Below are positions 43,021 to 55,528 of a stretch of 64,000 nt of DNA, in pieces (the first letter of the stretch is position 1; every line of letters starts with the position of its first letter). The translations under genes were made by a program, and so were the position numbers. The notes under the pieces are model-generated. The model saw only the letters and a list, made by a program, of their open reading frames with translations, did not search any database and was not told the origin of the DNA. The stretch lies in NCBI GenBank assembly GCA_028023455.1, contig JAQFVV010006273.1, forward strand, positions 250,001 through 314,000. The letters are read 5' to 3'. Source of the DNA: Epiperipatus broadwayi. Its lineage: Eukaryota; Onychophora; Udeonychophora; Euonychophora; Peripatidae.

Positions 43021-45750
43021 ATGAGAGGAAATACCAGAAGGCATAACTATTTTTTTACCAATTTATTGTATGACATGTTAAAGTCTATTATTAGAATTTT
43101 CCAATGTATCGAGATTACAAATTTTGAATTTAATTTATGTATAAGTCATAATTATTACTTTACCTGAAGTAATGTACATGTATGCTATGTTAAGTATTAT
43201 TTTTTTGAGGTATAATATAACAACTAGCATGTATGCATCAATATATATTATTTTAAATGAGCTGAATGGACAGATTTTGTTTATCGCAAATCCTGTTTCA
43301 TTATTTTAGAGTACTTATTGTTTTTTTTTTTCACTTTTTTGAAAAATGATAGAGTTTATATATATATATGGACACACCTTACAGTTCATGACACTATTTT
43401 TAGTGCTACAGTTTCCTCAAATGCGTGGCTATTATGATTTAAAGATTATTTAAATATTTTTGAATTTGATTGTTTAAAATATGTGCTGCTTAAAACATAC
43501 AGCATTTTAAAATTAGTTTATATAATATACAGTACAGACCATATTATATTTTTATAAAGTTTCATTAACTTTACCCTCAAGACATGTTCTTTGAAGTATC
43601 AACTCTAGGTGTATAGTCCAATATAAATATGAAATTAATTAAACCTGAAAAAATTCAAGAAATACAATATTTTACGAATTGCTACTACTTTTTAATTTTC
43701 AGATAGAGAAGGAAATTGTGCAAAATATCCATGAAGATAATTTGCGGTGAACTATAATAGGTGTTACTTCAAAAAAATTTTAATTATTAAAAGAAAAAGG
43801 AATATTGACTGTTAATGAAGGATACTAGAGAATAAAAATTCAGCTTGATGTTAATGTTATTTATTGGATTTTTTTATCTATTTAAATTTTATATCAATTC
43901 CACTTTGTTAAAGTGTTATAATTTTAAATTAAATTTGAAATATGTTTTCTTCTCATAAATATCAAATAATTATTTTCATAAAAGCTGAATAAAAGAAACT
44001 TTTTATAATCTTAGAACAATTCAAATAATGAAATAAAAATTGTTTTTGTATAATGCTTAATTAATATCAAAACTGAATTATTTATCAGATTGAAATACAT
44101 CCTAAGACCTGTCGTAAGTTCAATAATCTGGCATATACCAATATATATGATACTATTTTCTTTAATGCAGCTACATTATGAATAAAAGATAATAGATTTA
44201 TTTAATGCTGCATGTATAAATACAGTATATAACATTATAAAAGCATATATAGACTTCACAATTTAAAAACAGATAATTAGAAAAAAGCTAACCCATGTAC
44301 AAAAATTTTATTTTTTTCTATCTAAAATATGAAATATTAAAAATATAATAATAGTTTGTCCAAGCTATTGAATTGTTATATTTTGATGTCTATTTTTTTA
44401 CCAATTGTATAATAAATAATTGTAATTGTTCCATAGTTGAGGGAAATTTATTACGATTTTTTTTAATGCACTTTCATCTAGTAGCCCTCTTGGCCAAGTC
44501 TAAATATTCCTGGGAAGTCCAACTGGTAAGAAGGTACTCATGGATTTTATAGTTTTTAAAGAAATTTTTCATAAAATTATAATAAAAATATATATATATA
44601 AAAGGTATAAAAATTCATATATGAGAATTTTTAAATAAATTTATAGATCATGTGCTGTTTATTGGCTTAAATTGATAACTGCTTATAGGTTTATTATCTT
44701 GATGTAGGACAATTTTTAATTATAAAAAGGAATGTTAAATTTGTCACTACAATAATAATTATATTTTGACAAAATAATAATATTTTTATGCAATATATTT
44801 GTGTGTGTGCTTAAGCAGTATTCTTTTTTCTATTTTTATTAATGTTATTACTAAAATAAATGCTTAAGAACAAATTATTACATAATTAATATATATCTTG
44901 TTACAAAAAATATATATCCTGTACATATGATTTTACACTTAAGCAGAACCAAGAGGAGAAAGAATTCCCATTTTAAGGGTAAAAAACTATAATTAATAAT
45001 AACCAGTAATTATATTTATTGTTGTTGTTTTTTGTGTGTAATTTTATGTAGAATACGTTTAAAACATGTAAAATGTTCTCATTTAAAACTATCATAGTAA
45101 AATAATTTTATGAAAAAATGAAATAAATAGATTTTAAAATGTTTAATTTTTTATTTTTATTTTATGATAATTATTATGTTTTCTCAGCTTTCCTTAATAT
45201 TTTATGGTTTATTAGCTTTAGTGAGCACTTATCTTTCTTTAAATAATGCATTATTAAATTACTGTGAAAATTAATATCAAACTGATGCATAAAAAGCCAA
45301 TGTTCCATTTGCATTGGCCACTAGTTAAACTAGTTATAAATAGATTAATCACCACATTCTGTTATATTGAGCAAGTATTTTAATTCCTATGCTAAAGAAA
45401 TGATTAGTTATCTTCAAAATATATGATACTATAAATGTGATAACATAGAGTGCAGTGAGTATGCTTTTGTTATTTATTAAAATTATTCTTTGTGATATTA
45501 ATAAATTAATCCATTATTTTTCAAGAGATCAGAAAAAGTAAACAATAGATTTATAAAATGAACTTGAATCTATTAAAAATTATAGATAAAAGACAATTTA
45601 ACAAAATATTCACTAAAATACAGTAGTAGCAAATTATAATTTAGCCATTAACTTTAAGTGCAACTTGATAAGATCATTCAAAATAGTTCACAGTTATTAT
45701 TTGCAAAATGTATATATGCATCTGTATAACAAAATGCAGTGTATATAAAA
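43021..45750. other. A+T-rich stretch without recognisable genes
   Basis: No supportable gene. At 44647-44673, GATCATGTGCTGTTTATTGGCTTAAAT matches the inverted outer head of family A (compare 39800-39820) and may be a solo fragment. Otherwise only short A/T runs. Confidence 0.35.
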
Positions 45751-46590
45751 TAGGGAAACCCAAAAATAACCAGTCATTCTCTGGTAGTCTATCACATTGT
45801 AGTACAAACTTCTTTCACTAAATTTCTTTTATGCACCAGTCTGATAGTTGTCATCATTGAGAGAAGGTATTGTGTGGTTTAATAAATATTTTTTGTTAAG
45901 AGTGTCTTGTTTTGTTTTTGTTAATTTCTGTACGAGATGAAATATTGGAGCAATGGAAAATTCTGTTATCTATTAGGGAAAATGGCAGGGAAAACATTTA
46001 TAATGCTTAAACATATTACAAACAAGCTTTTCTGGGAAAAATAAGTTTATCAGTCATTTAATAAAGGTGTCAAATGTCATGATGGTGCTACTACTTTTGA
46101 TGTTCTTTCAGAATTCATTCCATAATGATCAGATATTTAAAACCTACAAGTTCAGAAATGTTTATATGATGGTAAACATAAGTTACTCATTTTGTGGCAA
46201 AGTGATAGTGCAAGCTTAACCATGCCAATACACTAGTGTACAAAGTTTTGAGTACAAACAAATTTTTAATTAAACTCAGCATAAATATGCTAATATATCA
46301 ATCATACTTACTTGATCTCATTCCATGTGATTTTTTTTTGTTCTCTCAAATGAAAAAAATGCCTTAAAAAACTTTTTTGTGGACGTAGAAATGGTGAAAA
46401 AGAAAATGACACAGGCATTAAAAGACATTTTGCAAAAATTTTGGAACTACTTTGAAAAGTGAAATTCATATTTAGACCAGTGCATTGCATTAAAAAGATG
46501 GTACTTTGAAAAGAATTCAACTTAAATCACCTAGAAATAAATACATGTTTTTTATTACAAAATTCTGGTTATTTGGGGGTCCTTTCTTAT
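45751..46590 (+). mobile_element. mariner-type DNA transposon relic
   Basis: The ends are inverted: ACCCAAAAATAACCAG at about 45758-45773 and CTGGTTATTTGGGGGT at 46565-46580, flanked by TA-containing sequence as expected for Tc1/mariner insertion. Between them, shifted frames give VRDEILEQWKILLSI, a degraded catalytic-region segment around 46210, and YLLDLIPCDFFLFSQMKK (about 46305-46360). The last matches the YSPDLAPCDFFLFPxLK hallmark. The end of the frame (DQCIALKRWYFEK) matches the RCIxxxGxYFEG tail. Many stops make it inactive. Confidence 0.85.
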
Positions 46591-47307
46591 ATATAAAAAT
46601 TACATAAATTATTAATTGAGAATTGATATTAATTCTATAAAGTCATTACAATTTTTTAAATGATTTTTTTTTAATTATTAATTTATTAAAAGAAGTAAAA
46701 TTATTAAACTCATTATTTGTTTTTTATAATTTTATCACTTTATTTATCATAAAATTGCAAACAAAATAAAAACTTATTTTTTTAAGGTAATAAAACTTTT
46801 TTTAATAGAAAATTCAAAACTTTAAAAAAAGCTCCTTTTAGAGTCTTTTAATAGAAAATTTTAAATTTAATGAAATAAAAATGCATCTTTTTAAACTTCA
46901 AACAAAATTTTGTTTAAACAAAGAAAAAATAAAAAAGATTATTCTATCTCTGAATTATAAGAGAAAAAAAAATGATGCTGCATTATGTGTAGAATCAATA
47001 CACACTACTTTAATTATATGCTATTCAATAAAGTATAAATCAAAAAAAAGTATTAAATACAAACATGAACATTGATACATTTAATAAATTTTACATTATA
47101 GTAACAGTCATTTCTTTATCTCAGAGTTTTATATGCAATCACATTTATTAATAACAATTCTTTGGGTTATGTTGAAAGTGCATTTATAATATTCTTTATT
47201 TTTTTGTCATTTCAATTTTTGATATAGTATAATACTTCATGTAATAACATGTTTTCTAAATTTAAAACTAAAAGTTATATGACATTTTAAACAATTCATA
47301 AAATATC
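46591..47307. other. A+T-rich stretch, no feature assigned
   Basis: It has long oligo-T and oligo-A runs (46620-46870) and a 64-codon frame at 46881-47075 that is Lys-rich and reads as chance. Confidence 0.4.
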
Positions 47308-47616
47308 ACATGATCACTATTATAAGCTATTGAGCTTAGATTGAAAATATCATATTTTCAATTTTATTCTCATAGTTTTGTAGTTAAGTAGAGATAAATG
47401 GTGGCTGCTGGAGGGTTGCATTAGATCCTAAGATCTAGGTGCAGTGCTCTCAAATCCAAGGCTCTGCAATGATAAAGGCCACAAGCCAGAAACTAGTCTG
47501 GGAATATTGAATGAGTAGGCACTAGATAGGGATTTTATGCACAAGCCTTCTGGCATCCATTGATTACTCTGGCTGGCACTGAGTGGCACTACTGTATGGA
47601 GAGTTTTTCCTATTTT
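47308..47616 (-). mobile_element. Family A repeat with 15-bp target-site duplication
   Basis: AATTCATAAAATATC at 47293-47307 is repeated exactly at 47617-47631. The reverse complement of the insert starts ACTCTCCATACAGTAGTGCC and runs through the family body to TTTTCAATCTAAGCTCAATA and an ATGATCACTATTATAAGC-like end. The core lies at 47468-47493. The duplication shows that family A is a genuine mobile unit about 310 bases long, and its length is typical of LINE-mediated SINE insertion. Confidence 0.9.
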
Positions 47617-48112
47617 AATTCATAAAATATCTCTTAAGTGATAAAATGAAAGTTATCCATTTAGTAGTGGCTATCACATCAAACAGCTTAATGTTTAAAG
47701 AGTTTGGCTGGAATTCTGAAATGTATAATGGAAGTAAGGGTAACTTCATAGATTTTGAAGTTCGTACAAAATTTAGAAACATTGAAACAACTTGAACTAT
47801 CTTATTCTGCTAATAATAAGACTGCTATTATGTTTCTGTAAAAAAAAATTGTTGAAAACAAAGGATTCCATTCAGAATGTGTTCAATTATGATGCATATC
47901 TGACACTTGACTATTCATTTTATTTAAAAAAATAAGGATATGCACAGTAATTTTTTAAATATTTTTGAGTGAATATAAAAGAGTAAACACACACACACAA
48001 AATTATATATAAAAATGTGCTTTCAGTTTGTTATTAATAACTATATTAATATCTAATTTTGTTTATATTGTAATCTTAATTTATATATACATATTGTACA
48101 CATAAAAAGTAC

Positions 48113-48119
<7 letters not shown>

Positions 48120-48151
<32 letters not shown>
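48120..48151. repeat. (TA)n microsatellite followed by (TG)n
   Basis: A short alternating TA run passes into GTGCGTGTGTGTGTG at 48152-48168. Confidence 0.9.
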
Positions 48152-48154
<3 letters not shown>

Positions 48155-48591
48155 CGTGTGTGTGTGTGAATATTGAAAAATACTACATACTTGCAGTTGA
48201 GTGACCACTCTACTGTATTTAAAATTAATCAAAAAACATGAGTTGTTACATATGGTGTACAATATAGTTAGGACAAAATATAGCAGATATTATGGATTCA
48301 TTGTATTTGATGATTATTATTATTTTCAATAAAATAAAAATGTTGATTCAATTAAAACAAAAACTATTCATGTGAATAAACATTGCATTTGGGCTATGAA
48401 TAATAGCATATATTTCTCTGACTCTGAATTCAAGAGCAAAGAAAAGAAATGATGATTAACAAAAAGTGATATGTGCATGTTCAATGGATTGAGACTTGAC
48501 TGTACACACAAAATATTGCATTACTGAATTTTTTTAATTTTTCATTGATATATACTGATGTTACTTACAAAAAAATCCAAGTCATATGTCA

Positions 48592-48935
48592 CATGACCTA
48601 ATTTAATAAACTTGTATTTACAAATATTATATATAGAGCTTGCAAAATAAGCTCTTAACAAGCTTTGAGAATATCATCAACCCCCAGACCAATTTCTGTT
48701 ACAGGAATCATCAATGAGGTGCTAGAATATTCAAGCATTAGATTAAAAATACCAGGCCAATCCCAGCACTTTATCTAATGTATAACTATTAAGTAGAAAA
48801 TCTGAAATTTTTTCAGACATCCATATGTCTTCCAATCCAGCTATCTAACTTAAATAGCCATATGGGACTGAACTAAATTTAGATAAAGCATATATTAATA
48901 GCTTTAGCAGTATAAAATCACCAAAGCCTTAATAG
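48592..48935 (+). repeat. SINE-like repeat family B, copy 1
   Basis: The head is CCTAATTTAATAAACTTG, then AGCTTGCAAAATAAGCTC, the core at 48684-48718 (CCCCAGACCAATTTCTG, ATCATCAATGAGG), AGCATTAGATTAAAAATACC, and a distal module at 48814-48885 with CAGACATCCATATGTCTTCC and CCATATGGGACTGAACTAAA. The core and distal module are shared with families A and C. Confidence 0.85.
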
Positions 48936-48954
48936 GGGAAAAAATTACAAAAAA

Positions 48955-49200
48955 ATCAAGTCAGATGTCAACTGATCTAATTTAATAAACTTGTATTTAC
49001 AAATGTTATATATAAAGAGCTTGCAAAATAAGCTCTTAACAAGCTTTGAAAATATCCCCAACCCCCAGACTGGTTTCTGCTACTCGCAACATTAGTGAGG
49101 AGATAGGATATTCAAGCATTAGATTAAAAATACCAGAACAAGCCTAATGTATAATTATTAAATATAAAATCTGAAATTTTCAGACATCCATATATAACAT
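48955..49200 (+). repeat. SINE-like repeat family B, copy 2 (truncated)
   Basis: It starts AAAAATCAAGTCAGATGTC, repeats the head and core (49074-49110) of copy 1 and stops inside the distal module at CAGACATCCATATATAAC, where the inverted copy begins. Confidence 0.85.
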
Positions 49201-49590
49201 TTGTAAATACAAGCTTATTAAATTAAGTCATTGATACCTGACTTGGATTTTTTTGTAATTTTATTTTTTGCTGTTAAGGCTTAGGTAATTTTATATTGCT
49301 AAAACTACTAATATATAGTGTATCTGAACTTAGTTCAGACCCATATGGCTATTTAAGTTAGATATCTGGATTGGAAGACATATAAATGTCTGAAAAATTC
49401 AGATTTTTTACTTAATAGTTATACATTAGATAAAGTGCTGGGCTTGTCCTGGTATTTTTAATCTAATGCTTGAATATCCTAGCATCTCACTGATGACGCC
49501 AATAGCAGAAACCGATCTGGGATTAGGGATATTCTCAAAGCATGCTAAGAGCTTATTTTGCGAGCTCTATGTATATTAGCTATCCTTTTA
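49188..49590 (-). repeat. SINE-like repeat family B, inverted copy 3
   Basis: The reverse complement reproduces the family from AGAGCTCGCAAAATAAGC to the distal module (49321-49400) and beyond. On the plus strand the core reads CTGATGA at 49490-49496 and GAAAC at 49508-49512. With copies 1 and 2 it makes inverted arms of 250-350 bases. Confidence 0.85.
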
Positions 49591-50944
49591 TATAAACTGC
49601 TTTATTATATACATCCTAGTTATAATACATATAGTCAATTGTTTTAATTTAATTATATTATGATAATTAATAAAATGACTTTTTAAAATACTAAATATGT
49701 TATTAATAATGCTTCTTTTTTCTATCTTGTTAGACATTTCAAAATATAAATAGCTTCACTGCCAAAGGCCTTATATATATTTAAATCGTTAATGTAACAA
49801 ACATTTTTTAAATTCCAATTTAAATGATAGAAAAAATATTTGTCTACAAGTTATTTTATGGTAAACACAACTGGTGAATAATATAAAAAAATTAGTATCA
49901 TAAATCAAAAATTGTAACATCAAATTAATGGAATTTTTGAACAACTTTTTTAACACCTGCTAATTATATAAATTTACATTACTTTTTAAAGTTACTTACA
50001 ATTAAGAAATTTTAAAGACATGCATAAGTAATTAAAGTTTCTTACATATGCTTCAACAATTAAAATGTGTGTCAGTGTGTAATTTTTTAATAATATAGAA
50101 TGGTAATTTACAAAATTATTAAAATAAACAAAAAAAAAAGCCAATTAAGTATTAATATAAAAAGTGATCTGATGAAAAACAAGTTTATGATCCAAAAGCA
50201 TCTTTTAAAAAAGAGTTTATAATCAAATAATAAATTCTTGATCATCATCAGTTAGCAATTATTTATTCCCTTCTAATATTCAAGGTTCAACATAATATAA
50301 TAGTGCCAATATTATATGATACAAATAATAATATTTAACTAAGTTCTAAGTAAAAAGTTTTATTTGCATATTAGTATAGTTCTAAATCCAACTATTGCCA
50401 CTATTATTCTAAATATCATAGTGACAATATCGGTCATATTTACTCTTTTTGTATTGAATCATATGTCTGTTTATAAAAATTATTGAATAAAATATTGTTT
50501 TTTAATTCAACTGTTAAAATGGCTACAAATTTTAGTTGGGACATTGTAAAAGAATGAAAATGTCCCAAATTGAAAATTAAACTTATTATTATTAAAATTT
50601 CACCAAAAATTTCTTTATCAAGGTTTATGAAAGCAATTCTTGTTAGCCAATTAAAACAGCTTTTCTTTTACCATGACTATAGTTTTATAACTTGTCTTCT
50701 TTAAAACAAAAACTTAGAACAAAATCTAATTGTAATCACATATTTTTTCGTTTAAAATATATATTTTATAAATATGTTGAATTTTTTGTTTTGGACATAC
50801 TAACACAATAAGGTACACTGTGAAAAGCCTGAAACCAAATAATGTACCAATTAGTAATACTGTCAGTTTTATTTATTTTAGTACAAGCAATAAAGCATTA
50901 TTGGTGAGATTCAAATTTATTTGATATTTGTATTATATTTGATG
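49591..50944. other. A+T-rich stretch, no feature assigned
   Basis: No supportable gene or repeat member. Confidence 0.4.
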
Positions 50945-51097
50945 TGATGTGATGTACTGTAGCTTTTCCTTAATCAAAGTCAATACTCTTGCAACAACTT
51001 TGCCCAGAGAAACCTGTTAGCTACTTTATTTTTCATTCCCCAGTCTAAGTTTTCCCATGTTCTGCTCCATTCCATTTCCACAACATAATCTTTGTCA
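50945..51097 (-). repeat. 3' UTR and tail of the 34490 LINE family
   Basis: The reverse complement shares TTATGTTGTGGAAATGGAA, AACTTAGACTGGGGAATG and CTAACAGGTTTCTCTGGGC with 34500-34655 and ends in the same CAGTACATCACATCAC tail. It is a strongly 5'-truncated insertion with no coding part. Confidence 0.8.
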
Positions 51098-51229
51098 AAA
51101 GGACCTCAACTATTTTTTATTTCAATATTTTAGTCAAATTACAATGTTTTTGCTTCATTTTAATAAAAGATAAATCTTCAAAATATAGAGGTGAATTTGC
51201 TATATTTAAATAGCCCATAATGAACTTAT

Positions 51230-51275
51230 CTTTATATATATATATATATATATAGATATATATATATAAAGATAA

Positions 51276-51306
<31 letters not shown>
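51230..51306. repeat. Palindromic (TA)n-type microsatellite
   Basis: TTATCTTTATATATATA is answered by TATATATATAAAGATAAG inside the alternating TA tract, so the tract is an inverted repeat overall. Confidence 0.85.
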
Positions 51307-51310
<4 letters not shown>

Positions 51311-51499
51311 GTGTGGTTTTTAATATTGCTTTGACCAATTTGAAAAGCAAAATAATAAAACTACTATTAAATGCAAATTCTATATTTAAAATTAAATTTA
51401 TTATGGAATGCTTAAATTGGATGAATATGTATTTAGCAGTTGTGTTTAAGGGAGACATTTATAATATTATGAGGCTTGACTATGGCTTGCTTTTGCTTG

Positions 51500-53990
51500 G
51501 TATGATTTGAAATATTGCTTCAGTTAATTTCAAAAAAACATTATTAGAAATTTACAAATAATATATCAATTATTATTGTTTATTTGATAATTTGAGGAAA
51601 TTCACATATGTATGTTTTACTGAATAATGTACTTTATCTCAAATGACCCACAGAATACAAACATTTAAATATTTTAAAATTCTTGGATCAAAATTTATAT
51701 GTTTTAATGATTCTCTGAATTATAAAGTGATAATAATGTCATTTGATATCAAGCGTTTTTTCACTTGTTCAAAGAGCTTATGCTTACTCATTTTCAATTG
51801 AAAGTTTATACAAATATGAATAAAATTTAAAAACTGAATTTTCATGTCATTCATTCATCAAGCAAAGCAAGCCATTAAACACATATGTTATAAATCTACA
51901 ATAATCTATTCAATCCTCTATGAACCTTAATATGTTAATTAATAAATTGAAAAAAAAATTAAGTGTTAAATTCTAATGCCATAAACAGTAAGAAGAATTG
52001 AAATCTAAACTATCAATCAATATATCACAATGAGATAAGCTAATTCATTTACAAAAGTCAAACATCACATATTTTTTATATAATCATCTAAAAATCCATC
52101 CCAAATGTTCTTTGTTTATTTTTTAATTATGAAAGAAAAATAAGTAATATGTTTAATCCTAATATTATAAAAATTGTTTTGAAAAAAAAAATATTACAAA
52201 GAAAAAATATAAAAAAATTGGTTTATATGAATTTTTATAAGTGTCAAGCATTCTCACAATATGTCATTTATACCAATTTTTGATCTGTTAACAAATACTT
52301 TGATCTTTATTTAGTGATTTTAAATTTTAACTTTCTTTAGTTTATTTTTGTTATATAAATAACTAAATCAAATTCAAAAAACTATCAAAAATTTAAAAAC
52401 TAAATTTTTCACAACCAACTGATTTTCCTGCCAAGGCAGATATCTCATATACAAGAAAAAAACACAACACAAATATATTTTAAGTGAATAACCCACAATC
52501 TGTAATTATCTACCAATTTGCACTTGAAAAGTTCACATTGCCATGGGAACTAATTGGTAATTAAAATTTTACTTTTTAAATTTTAACTAGTTTTTCTTTA
52601 ATTTTGAATTTGTGTAATTTATTTATTTTTATCAACTATTTAACTTTTAGTTTTGTATTTTACATTTTTATTATATTTATATGTTTTCTTTTATCAATAT
52701 ATAATTTTTATACTTATTTAATTTAATTCTTTTTTATTTGTAAGCTTTATTTAAAGAGCAGGAAATAATAACTTTAATCTTTATTTTATAATGTGAACTA
52801 AAAATCATAAAGTAAATTATTAGGAGATTAAATTTCACTCTGTATCTGTTTATTATTAAAAATTGATCAAAAGTGTTAAACTACAAATCACATTTTTTAA
52901 AAACTAAAATTTATAATAAATTTATAATTAAAACCCACAACAGATACAATCACTATCATATACTACTATAATTTTTTAAATTGCTTAACATCATATAAAT
53001 TTTTAAAAAATTAAGTAAAGTATCTATTTCAATATCTTTCTAAATATGCCTCTATTATACAAAAATCAAATTAGTTTGAATTTAGTTTTAGTTTATATTT
53101 TATACTCCCTCCCCCTTCAGTTTTGTCATACTGGTTCTAGTCTAGTCTAGGTAGTTGTAAATTTAAATCTCTTGCAAAAAATGACTATTTTTACTTTTTA
53201 GACAAATATAATAAAATTTACAGCACCAATGGCAACAATAATAGAAAGCAAATTTATTTCATTATAACACCTGATTATAAGAAATCAGCCAACTGAATCC
53301 ACTTAAATAAAAATAATTTCATTTTTGTGATTTTATGTAAATATGGTTTTATTTTTTTTGTATAAACAATGTAATATTTATTGAAAATAATGCTTATAAA
53401 AATCAGATTTGAAGCAATAATTATATAAAGCAAATACAAACTATACTCTTTATAATATGAATGTTACTATATTATGTTGTGGTTGTTGTGGGATAATCTA
53501 TGTATTTATTTTTTTAATTTGGGGTATTTGTATTTTTCCACTGTCATTGTTGTTACCACATAATAGGAAAGTAAAAGAAAACCATTTTATCATATTTAAG
53601 ACACTATATCAACACATATCTATAATCATCTTCATTTATTCTACAATCTCATTATTTGTAACTATGCAGTGTGCTTCAGCTAATCCTTATGCAGTTATAT
53701 TAATTCAAGACTTTAATATCATATTTTGTGCTTGTAAGTATCTACATTTTATTAATAAAGTACTCTTGAGTGCAAAATATTTTTCTGAGTTCTAACTTTA
53801 TTTCTTTCTGCAACAAATTTAATTTCTTTTTGATTGACATTTCTTAAATCTCATTTTTAACATATTATTCCTTCCTTAACATCCCATATTAATTTCTGAC
53901 TATCATGCATTCAATTTTCAATTAAATTTTTATGCATAATCTATTTTTAAAATTTTAAAGATTCCTAAAATCAAGATTGATATTTTATCA
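51500..53990. other. A+T-rich stretch without recognisable genes
   Basis: The only longer frame is 53457-53795 (112 codons). It is very hydrophobic with Cys and Ile clusters and is most likely a chance product of T-rich DNA. I see no repeat family member. Confidence 0.4.
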
Positions 53991-54009
53991 TATGATTTGA
54001 TTTTAAAGC

Positions 54010-54240
54010 AGAATTATTTTTTCCCACTCAATAATGTCACCTAGTGTAAACCCTAGAAGTCAATAGGTGATAGAGGGTTGGGCATCATAATTTCAATCCA
54101 GTACTTTCTCATACTATATAAGCAGACTAGTTTTTAGCTTATGAATTTCAACAATGTGGAGTCTTGGATCTGAAAGCATTGCATGTTGATCTTTTGATTT
54201 AATACATCATCTCTCTGGCCTCTCTTTTTACTTTTTTTAA
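54010..54240 (+). repeat. Diverged family A copy
   Basis: CACCTAGTGTAAACCCTAGA, AGACTAGTTTTTAGCTTATG, GGAGTCTTGGATCTGAAAGC and CATGTTGATCTTTTGATTTA follow the order of family A (compare 3160-3340) with many changes. Confidence 0.6.
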
Positions 54241-54359
54241 ATATAAGACTATTAACCCAAACTGAAACCTATTAATGTTTTTACATGATATCACAATATA
54301 TAGTTGTGAACTGTTTTCAGATCTGTATTCAAATTAGCATGTTTGAAAACATTTGTTTA

Positions 54360-54540
54360 AAAGTGATAGTTGGACAGATGGTGTATTGAGCCAAAGATTA
54401 TACTCTCAGATTCAATGTCCCTCACTGATGAAAGCTATAAGCTAAGCACTATGTAGGGATTGTGATGCACAATCTTTTAGCATCTAGTGATTAATAGAGT
54501 TTGCACTAAGTGTCACTATTGCATGAAAAATAATTTTTCT
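54360..54540 (-). repeat. Diverged inverted family A copy
   Basis: CTCAGATTCAATGTCCCTCA, CTGATGAAAGCTATAAGC, CACTATGTAGGGATTGTGAT and GTTTGCACTAAGTGTCAC mirror the family on the minus strand. It lies about 120 bases from the plus-strand copy, so the pair is inverted. Confidence 0.6.
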
Positions 54541-54971
54541 ACTGTTTTAACAGTTTTTACATGCATAAACAAATAATAAATATATAATGTTTTATTCTGA
54601 CTTTCATTTATCACTATCATTTCTTCAGTTAGGACACTTTATATATGAAAGACACTTTATATATGAAAACTCCAAACCCTATTCACAAGAAACTGTCAAG
54701 CACATCTACAAGTTTTTTATAATAAAATTCATCATTGAATATACTAAAGAATAACAATAAGAAATTTCTTAATATTAGAACTATAACTTTTATTATATGC
54801 ATTTTCTGATTTCTAATGCTCTTGTTTGCATTTAATCCCACATTTTTTCAATATCTTTTTTATTTTAATAAAATTAATAAATTTAAACTTAAATTCAATC
54901 CATGTTATTAATTAATTAAGTGATAGATAGATTGATAAATGGATCGATAGATAAAGTAGATAGCCAGGCAG

Positions 54972-55528
<557 letters not shown>

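Noticed and set aside
46881-47075. 64-codon Lys-rich frame
   Set aside because: A-rich chance frame next to oligo-A/T runs; no motif or repeat support.
53457-53795. 112-codon hydrophobic frame as a possible membrane protein
   Set aside because: The composition is what T-rich DNA gives by chance; no splice context, no similarity between neighbours and no recognisable motif.
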